A stretch of DNA of 64,000 nt from Beggiatoa alba B18LD (GTDB lineage: Bacteria; Pseudomonadota; Gammaproteobacteria; Beggiatoales; Beggiatoaceae): NCBI RefSeq assembly GCF_000245015.1, contig NZ_JH600070.1, positions 4,162,780-4,226,779 of the forward strand, read 5' to 3'. This document shows, in pieces, positions 54,169 through 62,332 of this stretch (position 1 is the stretch's first letter; each line of letters begins with the position of its first letter). The position numbers were made by a program, and so were the translations under genes. A model generated the notes under the pieces. The model was given only the letters and a program-made list of their open reading frames with translations. It had not been told where the DNA came from and searched no databases.

Positions 54169-54257
54169 AATAATATGTCTAACAAGTGAATAACGACTAA
54201 AAACGACAGGATTAGCCAAAAAGGCTGACCCTATACCAACTAAATCCTTTTATTGCC

Positions 54258-55463
54258 TTAGGCAACGATGCTGACTTTGGCAAAATTGCGTTTGCCAACT
54301 TGGTAAACGTGTTGGGTATTTACCGCAATTTGTAGCGTTTTATCGCTAATTTTTTCCCCGTCAATTTTGACAGCCCCTTGTTGTATCATTCTTAAGGCAT
54401 CTGATGTGCTAGGGGTTAAACCTGCTTCTTTTAACAAATTAGCAATCGGATAACCTGCTTTTCCGTCTAAATGCAAGGTGATTTCAGGTAAATCGTCGGG
54501 AATTTCTTTCTGTTTAAAACGGGCAACAAAATCCACATAAGCTTGTTCAGCCGCTTGGGTATTGTGGAAGCGGGCGACAATTTCTTGTGCAAATTCGACT
54601 TTTACATCCCGTGGATTGCCACCTTGTGCAACTTGCGTTTTCCATGCGTTAATTTCTGCCAGTGTTTTAAAGCTCAACAGCTCAATATACCGCCACATTA
54701 AATCATCAGAAACAGACATTAATTTGCCAAACATTTCACTGGGGGCTTCATGAATACCAATATAATTCCCCAATGATTTAGACATTTTTTGTACGCCGTC
54801 TAATCCTTCTAAAATCGGCATGGTTAAAACGACTTGCGGTTCTTGACCGTAATGTTTTTGCAATTCCCGACCAACTAGCAAGTTAAATTTTTGGTCTGTT
54901 CCGCCTAACTCAATGTCTGACTTTAAAGCAACAGAATCATAACCTTGTACTAGTGGATATAAAAACTCATGAATCGCAATTGATTGCCCTGTCGTGTAGC
55001 GTTTATGAAAATCATCGCGTTCCAACATCCGCGCAACATTATATTTCGCGGCAAGTTGAATCATACCCACAGTCCCCAATTCATTCATCCACTCGGCATT
55101 AAACCGAATTTCAGTTTTTTCAGGGTCTAAAATCTTAAAAATTTGCGCTTGATAGGTTTTCGCATTTTCTAACACTTGCTCACGGGTTAAAGGCTGACGG
55201 GTAACATTTTTTCCCGTGGGGTCGCCTATCATTCCCGTAAAATCGCCAATTAAGAAAATGACTTGATGCCCTAATAGTTGAAAGTGGCGGAGTTTATTGA
55301 TTAAAACCGTGTGTCCTAAATGCAAATCGGGAGCTGTTGGGTCGAAACCTGCTTTAACCCGCAAGGGTTTCCCTCTGGCTAATTTAGTGACTAATTCCGA
55401 TTCTAATAATAACTCGTGAACGCCTTGTTTAATTTGCGCTAATGCTTCCGCTGCGGTAGCCAT
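54258..55463 (-). CDS. tyrS: Tyrosyl-tRNA synthetase
   Basis: 401 aa. Class I HIGH motif as [17 protein letters not shown], tyrosine-binding [21 protein letters not shown] as [13 protein letters not shown], and a C-terminal S4 RNA-binding domain ([20 protein letters not shown]). It charges tRNA-Tyr. The overall form is that of the TyrZ-like subgroup, inferred only from the [12 protein letters not shown] variant. It is the first gene of the leftward run toward leuD. Confidence 0.96.
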   Translation of the reverse strand: MATAAEALAQIKQGVHELLLESELVTKLARGKPLRVKAGFDPTAPDLHLGHTVLINKLRHFQLLGHQVIFLIGDFTGMIGDPTGKNVTRQPLTREQVLENAKTYQAQIFKILDPEKTEIRFNAEWMNELGTVGMIQLAAKYNVARMLERDDFHKRYTTGQSIAIHEFLYPLVQGYDSVALKSDIELGGTDQKFNLLVGRELQKHYGQEPQVVLTMPILEGLDGVQKMSKSLGNYIGIHEAPSEMFGKLMSVSDDLMWRYIELLSFKTLAEINAWKTQVAQGGNPRDVKVEFAQEIVARFHNTQAAEQAYVDFVARFKQKEIPDDLPEITLHLDGKAGYPIANLLKEAGLTPSTSDALRMIQQGAVKIDGEKISDKTLQIAVNTQHVYQVGKRNFAKVSIVA

Positions 55464-55786
55464 GAAAACCTCAAAAACAACGAACTGATTATCTTGATTA
55501 GCTTAACATAAACTGCTTGCACTGTTGTGATTAAATGCGCTGATTATCGGCATTTTCACGACATTATTTTCATGCTTTACCTAATGAATGACTTGAGTTC
55601 TCAATACAGTTCATTTAATTATATCTGTTTATCGATACTCAGATATAGAGAGAGAACGATAAAGGCAACAGGAAGGCTTTACATTTGTCTATGGTGTAAA
55701 ACATCAGAAAAGGTTTTTTTACCCCTTTTATATAACAGTGTAATACACTATGGTCTGCATCAATCTTATCAGGAAGGTACTATCAA
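55464..55786. other. Divergent intergenic region tyrS/phaC
   Basis: 323 bp, AT-rich, with both promoters expected. A good ribosome binding site AGGAAGG precedes phaC. No repeat or RNA gene is recognisable. A plus-strand reading frame of about 100 codons crosses it, but shows no protein-like features. Confidence 0.55.
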
Positions 55787-57535
55787 ATGGCAACTCAGCA
55801 AGCCTATCAAACACCGAAGGAATTGTTGGAAAAGTTCAATAAGTTGACAACTGAATGGATGGAAGGATTTGGTGCAAACCAATCCCAAGAAATGTTAAAA
55901 CAGTTTACTAATGCGTGGAATGCGATTGCGACTCAATCCGCTCAAGACCCTCAAAAATGGGTGGAAATTATCACGCAATATCAGCAAGCACAAATGCAAT
56001 TATGGATGAACGTTATGGGCGCGCCGATTGGGGGCGAACATAAAACCATTGCTACCCCTGACCCAACTGACCGACGCTTTGCGGCAAAAGACTGGGAAGA
56101 GCATCCCGTTTTTGATTACCTTAAACAATCCTATTTACTAGCATCCAATTTATTGATGCAATCCGCAGAACAAGCGCAGTTAAATGATGATAATAAGCGC
56201 AAATTACGCTTTTATACCAAGTATTTTATCGATGCAATGTCTCCCAGCAACTTTGTAACGACTAATCCTGAAGTGATTAAACAAGCTGTTGAAACTAAGG
56301 GACAAAGTTTATTAGATGGGCTTAAAAACTTATTAGCCGATTTAGAAAAAGGTCGCATCAGTATGACCGATGAATCTGCTTTTAAATTGGGCAAAAATAT
56401 CGCTGTCACCGCTGGAGCAGTTGTTTACGAAAGCGACATCATGCAAGTGGTTCAATACAAACCCACCACAGAAACCGTTTTAGATAAACCTGTTGTTATT
56501 GTTCCTCCTTGCATCAATAAATTCTATATATTAGACCTACAACCCGATAATTCTTTCGTCAAATACGCCGTTGACCAAGGCAATACCGTTTTCGTGATTT
56601 CTTGGATTAACCCCGATGAAAAACTCAGCCAACTGGCATGGGATGACTACATCGATAAAGGTGTGATTAAAGCTTTTGAAATTGCAAAAGAAATCACTGG
56701 CGCGAAAAAAGTCAACGCCGTTTCTTGGTGCGTTGGCGGTACTATTTTAGCCACCGCCTTAGCTGTCTTACATGCCCGTAAAAAACAAGCACTTGTCAAC
56801 TCTGCAACCTTCTTCACCACTATGTTAGATTTTTCTGATCCTGGTGAGTTAGGCGTATTTATTGACGAAGTTCAATTCATGCAACGAGAATCCCAACTGA
56901 AACACACAGGCGTGTTATCAGGTAAAGATTTAGCCACAGCATTCTCCATGTTACGCGCTAATGACCTCATTTGGTCATATGTCGTCAATAACTATCTCAA
57001 AGGACAAACTCCAGCCCCCTTTGATATTCTTTATTGGAATAGCGACCCCACCAACTTACCCGCTAAAATGTACACCTTCTATCTACGTAATATGTACTTA
57101 GATAATAAGTTAGTACAACCCGATGCATTAACCTTATGCGATGTGCCTATTAACTTACGCAACATCAAAACGCCTAGCTACTTCCTTTCAACCATAGACG
57201 ACCATATCGCACCGTGGACAACCACATTTACCGCGACTGAATTATTCTCAGGACCTTTAGAATTCGTCTTAGGGGCAAGTGGACATATTGCAGGCGTTAT
57301 TAACCCCGCGAGTAAAAACAAACGTAACTATTGGACGGGGGGCGAAAAAGGCAAAGGCAGTGCGCACTGGTTAGAAACCGCACAATCACAAAAGGGCAGC
57401 TGGTGGAATCACTGGAGTCAATGGCTAAAAGCCCAAGGTGGCGAACAAGTCCCAGCACCAAAAGAGCTTGGCAGTAAAGACCATGCTGTTGTCGAGCCTG
57501 CTCCTGGTCGCTATGTTGCTAAACGAATTGAATAA
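55787..57535 (+). CDS. phaC: Class I poly(3-hydroxyalkanoate) synthase
   Basis: 582 aa. The lipase-like box is SWCVGG with catalytic Cys315; the Asp lies in STIDDHIAPW and the His in GASGHIAGVINP. The N-terminal segment (EGFGANQSQEML) and NPEVIKQAVETKGQSLLDGL are typical of class I. It polymerises 3-hydroxyacyl-CoA into PHB granules. phaA, phaB and phasin genes are not adjacent. A terminator lies 28 bp after the stop. Confidence 0.96.
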   Translation: MATQQAYQTPKELLEKFNKLTTEWMEGFGANQSQEMLKQFTNAWNAIATQSAQDPQKWVEIITQYQQAQMQLWMNVMGAPIGGEHKTIATPDPTDRRFAAKDWEEHPVFDYLKQSYLLASNLLMQSAEQAQLNDDNKRKLRFYTKYFIDAMSPSNFVTTNPEVIKQAVETKGQSLLDGLKNLLADLEKGRISMTDESAFKLGKNIAVTAGAVVYESDIMQVVQYKPTTETVLDKPVVIVPPCINKFYILDLQPDNSFVKYAVDQGNTVFVISWINPDEKLSQLAWDDYIDKGVIKAFEIAKEITGAKKVNAVSWCVGGTILATALAVLHARKKQALVNSATFFTTMLDFSDPGELGVFIDEVQFMQRESQLKHTGVLSGKDLATAFSMLRANDLIWSYVVNNYLKGQTPAPFDILYWNSDPTNLPAKMYTFYLRNMYLDNKLVQPDALTLCDVPINLRNIKTPSYFLSTIDDHIAPWTTTFTATELFSGPLEFVLGASGHIAGVINPASKNKRNYWTGGEKGKGSAHWLETAQSQKGSWWNHWSQWLKAQGGEQVPAPKELGSKDHAVVEPAPGRYVAKRIE

Positions 57536-57563
57536 GCCGTTTTAATACATTTATTCAATTTAT

Positions 57564-57600
57564 AAACCTAGTAGATACCTAAATCTACTAGGTTTTTATA
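57564..57600 (+). terminator. Rho-independent terminator of phaC
   Basis: Stem AAACCTAGTAGAT / ATCTACTAGGTTT, six-base loop ACCTAA, followed by TTATATA. Confidence 0.92.
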
Positions 57601-57770
57601 TAATTAAACCTTGATTAAACTCCGTCTTTTTGCAAAACACATAATTCAGAAAATATTTAATAATTTCAATCTGATACTTAATATATAAGTAATATCACAA
57701 TTTAATTCCTTTGGAATAGAAACGCGACGGTTTAAAACACATCGCTAATCATCTGCATCATGATGGATTT

Positions 57771-59366
57771 ATGAATACATTTCCGCTACTTGCTATTGAA
57801 CACCTGAGTTTGACATTCACACACACACAAACAACCGTTGTGCACGATGTGAGTTTCAACATTCATGCAGGTGAAAAATTAGCCCTCGTGGGGGAATCGG
57901 GTTCGGGTAAATCCGTCACAGCAATGTCAATTTTACGACTGTTAGACCATCAACAAGTCGCTTACCCATCAGGAAAAATCGACTTCCAAGGCAGAAATTT
58001 ACTCAAATTCAATGATGCGCAAATGCGCCAAATTCGTGGCAAAGAAATTTCCATGATTTTTCAAGAGCCAATGACAGCTTTAAATCCTGTCTATCCCATC
58101 GGTAAACAACTCATAGAACCGCTAATTATCCATCAAGCGGCTAAAAAATCTGATGCAAAACAGCGGATGTTAGAACTCTTAGCACTCACAGGAATTACCG
58201 ACCCTAAACGCTGTTTTAACGCCTATCCCCATCAACTTTCTGGCGGACAACGTCAGAGGGTCATGATTGCAATGGCACTTGCCTGTCAACCTAAATTATT
58301 AATTGCTGATGAACCAACAACCGCATTAGACGTGACGATTCAATTACAAATTATCGAATTGTTGAATACCATGCAAAAAACCTTTGGTATGGCAGTTTTA
58401 TTAATTACCCATGATTTAAATATGGTTAAACGTTTTGCTGACCGTATTTGTGTCATGCAAACAGGCAGACTAGTTGAACAAGCAAATACAACAGATTTGT
58501 TCACACAGCCGCAACACGAATACACACAACATCTACTCAATAGCCAGCCAGAAGCCTTACAAAACCCTTTCGACTATGTGCACAACTCAGAACCTTTATT
58601 AGATTGCGAATCAATGAGCTGTCACTTTATTTTGAATAGAGAAGGGCTATTCCGTCCTAAACAAAAGTTTACCGCTGTTGATAAAGTTGATTTACACTTA
58701 TACTCAGGAGAAACACTGGGCATTGTGGGCGAGTCAGGTTCAGGCAAAACCACATTGGGACTATGCATGTTACGGTTACAAACGGCGGAAGGCGTGATTA
58801 AATTTAATAAACAACGCTTAGATGGATTATCCCAATCTAAACTGCGCCCCTTACGTCGCCATTTTCAAGTTGTTTTTCAAGACCCTTATTCCTCACTTTC
58901 CCCACGCATGACTGTGGAACAAATTATCGGAGAAGGTCTAGAAATTCACTACCCACAATTACGCCGTCAAGAAAGACGCGAAAAAATTATTCAGATTCTA
59001 CAAGAAGTTGGTTTAAGTACAGACATGCTACGACGATATCCGCATGAATTTTCTGGCGGACAACGGCAACGCATCGCTATTGCACGAGCGGTTATTTTAG
59101 AACCCCGCTTAATTTTATTAGACGAACCGACCAGCGCGTTAGATGTTTCTGTACAAAAACAAGTGCTCACACTACTTCGTGACTTACAAAAAAAGCATAA
59201 TATCAGCTACCTTTTTATCAGCCATGATTTAAAAGTCATTCGTGCAATGGCACACCGTGTTATTGTGATGAAACAAGGACAATTTGTGGAACAAGGGAAA
59301 ACCGAAACCCTATTTAACAATCCACAACATCCTTACACCCAACAATTGCTACAAGCAAGTTTATAA
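57771..59366 (+). CDS. Peptide-type ABC transporter ATPase, two nucleotide-binding domains
   Basis: 531 aa. Two full ABC domains: the first has GESGSGKSVT, LSGGQRQRVMIAMA and LLIADEPTTALD; the second has GESGSGKTTLG, FSGGQRQRIAIARA and LILLDEPTSALD. Each ends with the peptide-transporter tail (QPQHEYTQHLL and NPQHPYTQQLL). The arrangement equals a DppD-DppF fusion, as in YejF. It energises import of oligopeptides, nickel or a similar solute. No permease or binding-protein genes are adjacent; upstream gap 57601-57770 is plain AT-rich DNA. Confidence 0.93.
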   Translation: MNTFPLLAIEHLSLTFTHTQTTVVHDVSFNIHAGEKLALVGESGSGKSVTAMSILRLLDHQQVAYPSGKIDFQGRNLLKFNDAQMRQIRGKEISMIFQEPMTALNPVYPIGKQLIEPLIIHQAAKKSDAKQRMLELLALTGITDPKRCFNAYPHQLSGGQRQRVMIAMALACQPKLLIADEPTTALDVTIQLQIIELLNTMQKTFGMAVLLITHDLNMVKRFADRICVMQTGRLVEQANTTDLFTQPQHEYTQHLLNSQPEALQNPFDYVHNSEPLLDCESMSCHFILNREGLFRPKQKFTAVDKVDLHLYSGETLGIVGESGSGKTTLGLCMLRLQTAEGVIKFNKQRLDGLSQSKLRPLRRHFQVVFQDPYSSLSPRMTVEQIIGEGLEIHYPQLRRQERREKIIQILQEVGLSTDMLRRYPHEFSGGQRQRIAIARAVILEPRLILLDEPTSALDVSVQKQVLTLLRDLQKKHNISYLFISHDLKVIRAMAHRVIVMKQGQFVEQGKTETLFNNPQHPYTQQLLQASL

Positions 59367-59394
59367 TAGACAGTTTTACAAATTACGTTGAGCA

Positions 59395-60039
59395 ATGTCG
59401 TACATACTGGATGCGTTAAAAAAAGCAGAACGTGAGCGGGAATTGGGAAAAATCCCAAGCATTGATAGCACCTATCCCCCACTGTTTACAGAAACTAACC
59501 ACTATTCGCGTTGGCTAATTCTGCTTACAGTGATTGGTCTGATTGGATTTATAAGCGTGGCATTTTTTTGGCAGCCTAATAAATTGTCAAATGATATGAC
59601 CGTCTTACCCACGGACAATTCAAACACGATACCTGCTACGCCCATTGCTCGCCCGTCGGTTGGTACACCCAGTCCACTTGCGCATCAAGCCCAAGTGTCT
59701 CGCGTATCCGAAACGGTGCATGATACCGCTCCGCCATCCATGCCAGCCGTATCAACACCACCGACCCGCCCTGTTTCCATACCAGCAAGTCCAGTGGTTG
59801 AAACAGCCCCCGTACCAAGCATTGCAGAAGTGCCTCAATACTTGCAACAAAAGCTACCTGAACTCACGATAAATGCGCATGTTTATGCAACCGAGGCAAA
59901 ACAACGCTTTGTTTTAATTAATGGAAGACGCTACCGCGAAGGGATGTCGATTCAAGAGGGAATGACTGTAGAAGCTATTCGTCCAAATGATGTGGTGATT
60001 AACTACCAACAAAAACGCTTTCGTTTATCGATTCGTTAA
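59395..60039 (+). CDS. gspB: Type II secretion-associated protein GspB
   Basis: 214 aa. The N terminus MSYILDALKKAERERELGK is diagnostic of GspB/ExeB. A membrane helix lies at about 41-62, then a Pro/Thr/Ser/Val-rich periplasmic linker, and the C-terminal domain LPELTINAHVYATEAKQRFV with NGRRYREGMSIQEG. GspB binds GspA or peptidoglycan and aids assembly of the secretin of the type II system. No gspA or other gsp gene is adjacent. It starts 29 bp after the ABC ATPase gene and may share its transcript. Confidence 0.92.
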   Translation: MSYILDALKKAERERELGKIPSIDSTYPPLFTETNHYSRWLILLTVIGLIGFISVAFFWQPNKLSNDMTVLPTDNSNTIPATPIARPSVGTPSPLAHQAQVSRVSETVHDTAPPSMPAVSTPPTRPVSIPASPVVETAPVPSIAEVPQYLQQKLPELTINAHVYATEAKQRFVLINGRRYREGMSIQEGMTVEAIRPNDVVINYQQKRFRLSIR

Positions 60040-60154
60040 AATAAAGAGTCGTTTTACTTAAATATCATCAGACAAGTTTCTGACCCTGTTTAGGTACAGC
60101 ATTTGCCTACTTATTACAATAAAAAACAAGTGTTTTGATATGGATTAAGTCACT

Positions 60155-61954
60155 ATGCATTCACTGTTAGAACGTCAATTACGCAGAGCAGGATTCAGCC
60201 CTGATAACTTACCCACCGACCCTATTGTATGGCGCGAATTCCTCAGTCGAATTGAGCGTTCTTACACCAATGCTGACCATGAGCGCGAACTACTTAAACA
60301 TCAATCAGGTAACACCGAACCATTGCCACCCGCAATGCCCGTGCATCACAGTGACACACTTGCGCTGACAAACAATACAACGCAACAATCTCCCCTATTA
60401 CAAGACATGGTGCTTGCTCTTAGCAGTGGCGTTTGCATTTTTGATATTACAGGACAAGCCCTTTTCATCAATCCTGCGGCACAACATTATTTAGAAATAC
60501 AAGAAACGCCACCAACCAGCCAAGCCATTTTAGAACGCTTTGAATTACATGATAGTCACAGTCTGAATAAACACCTGTCCCTAGACGATTTATTAAAACG
60601 TCTTAGCAAAGGGCGGGCGTTTTATGACCATAATGCTTACTTACAACAAAACACTCACAAGTTACCCGTTTCCTGTGTGTTTGACCCCATCTTTTCTGCT
60701 GCTGAACCTCAGCAAGAAATCAAACAATTTGTACTGCTTTTTGAAGATATTAGCGACTTAAAAAATATAGAAACGGAATTAATCACCGCAAAAGAATCCG
60801 CAGAAAAAGCCAGTCAAGCGAAATCACAATTTTTATCCAGCATGAGCCATGAATTACGTACCCCAATGAACGCAATTTTAGGCTATGGCGAATTGCTCAA
60901 AGACGACTTAGGCACACCACTCACTGAGTTAGATGATGATTACGTTGTTGATATGCGCCAATATGTCAGCAATATATTACAAGCAGGTTGGCACTTACTC
61001 GAATTAATCAATAAAGTCCTAGACTTAACACGAATAGAAGCAGGAAAACTAGAAATTTCTATTCAAGAAATCGAATTATTAGATTTGATTAAAGAATGCG
61101 TCGATTTAATTCTGCCTTTAGCAGAAAAACGACATATAAAAATCATCAATGAAACCATCTCACTACCACCACATTTTGCCCTTGTTGACCGTGGGCGTTT
61201 AAAACAAGTTATCATCAATTTACTTTCTAATGCGGTGAAATATAACAAAGAAAACGGTAACATCACGGTACGTTTAACGCAACCACAAGTCGAGTACATA
61301 CACCTATCCATTATTGACACAGGGATAGGATTAACCACAGACCAAAAAGATAAGATTTTTGAACCATTTACCCGTGTTAGTGGGCTAAATCTGATAGAAG
61401 GGACAGGCATCGGCTTAACCATCACCAAACGATTATTAGAAATGATGGATGCACGCATCACGGTAGAAAGTGAACCCAATGTCGGCAGCCACTTTCAATT
61501 AGAATTGCCCACAGGACAAATTAGCAGCACACATTTAGACCCTGCACAAACACACCGCAAACACCTATTGCTTTATGTAGAAGACAGTCGAACCAATGTC
61601 AGCCTTGTTGCACAAATCTTAAAAGCACGTCCAGATATCGCCTTAATGTCTGCCCAAACAGGCGAAATGGGCTTAGAACTCGCCCATCTGCACCACCCTG
61701 ATATTATCCTGCTCGATATCAACTTACCAGGTATGGATGGCTTTGAAGTGTTAGAACATTTACGCCAAGCAACAGATACACAAGACACGCCTGTCTTAGC
61801 CCTCAGTGCAAATGACACTGCGCACAATTTAGAACGTAGCCGTCAAGTAGGATTTCTCAGCTTTATTGTCAAACCGCTAGATATTAAAAAATTTCTCTCT
61901 GCTATTGACCATGCGTTAGATTTATCTAAACAAAATAAAGAGAAAGATATTTAA
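60155..61954 (+). CDS. PAS hybrid histidine kinase with receiver domain
   Basis: 599 aa, no membrane helix. Residues 1-50 are a conserved N-terminal helix of this type (LLERQLRRAGFSPDNLPTDP). A PAS domain follows (about 83-200), then HisKA with His232 (SSMSHELRTPMNAILGYG), HATPase (NLLSNAVKYNK, IIDTGIGLT, GTGIGLTI) and a C-terminal receiver with Asp521 (IILLDINLPGMDGF). It is a cytoplasmic sensor; partner and signal are unknown. A family R element begins 15 bp after the stop. Confidence 0.93.
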   Translation: MHSLLERQLRRAGFSPDNLPTDPIVWREFLSRIERSYTNADHERELLKHQSGNTEPLPPAMPVHHSDTLALTNNTTQQSPLLQDMVLALSSGVCIFDITGQALFINPAAQHYLEIQETPPTSQAILERFELHDSHSLNKHLSLDDLLKRLSKGRAFYDHNAYLQQNTHKLPVSCVFDPIFSAAEPQQEIKQFVLLFEDISDLKNIETELITAKESAEKASQAKSQFLSSMSHELRTPMNAILGYGELLKDDLGTPLTELDDDYVVDMRQYVSNILQAGWHLLELINKVLDLTRIEAGKLEISIQEIELLDLIKECVDLILPLAEKRHIKIINETISLPPHFALVDRGRLKQVIINLLSNAVKYNKENGNITVRLTQPQVEYIHLSIIDTGIGLTTDQKDKIFEPFTRVSGLNLIEGTGIGLTITKRLLEMMDARITVESEPNVGSHFQLELPTGQISSTHLDPAQTHRKHLLLYVEDSRTNVSLVAQILKARPDIALMSAQTGEMGLELAHLHHPDIILLDINLPGMDGFEVLEHLRQATDTQDTPVLALSANDTAHNLERSRQVGFLSFIVKPLDIKKFLSAIDHALDLSKQNKEKDI

Positions 61955-61968
61955 CGTGAGTACAATAA

Positions 61969-62220
61969 CTTGAGTTCGGCGAGTTTTATAAAACAAAACA
62001 GAGACCTGCTAGGTTTTCAAAACTTAGCAGGTCTTTTTTTGTCTGAATCAGAATTCACAGAATTTTCAGAATTAGCAGAATTAGCAGAATTAAAAACATA
62101 ATTTTTTATTCTTTTAATTTTCTTGTCTTTTTAATTCTGAAAATTCTGATTCAGACAATCTTTTAATCCTGATTCAGACAAGCTGTTGTCTTTTTAAAAG
62201 AAACTCGCCGAACTCAGGTT
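61969..62220. repeat. Family R element, copy 8
   Basis: Full copy: TGAGTTCGGCGAG, hairpin GACCTGCTAGGTTTTC with an eight-T run, GAATT-rich tracts, and right end AAACTCGCCGAACTCAGG. A second, imperfect hairpin (GACCTGCTGGTTTTAAACCC, then TAGCAGGTC) lies at about 62251-62285, just after the phytase stop codon on the opposite strand. Confidence 0.88.
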
Positions 62221-62332
62221 ACAATAATCCTGAAAATCTTGATGCAGACAAAAAAAGACCTGCTGGTTTTAAACCCTAGCAGGTCCCTGTTTTAGCCTAA
62301 AAATCTTGAAGCCTTTTCTTTACATTAAAATC

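Noticed and set aside
55527-55847. 106-codon plus-strand ORF before phaC
   Set aside because: It overlaps the phaC start in another frame and crosses an AT-rich promoter region without protein features.
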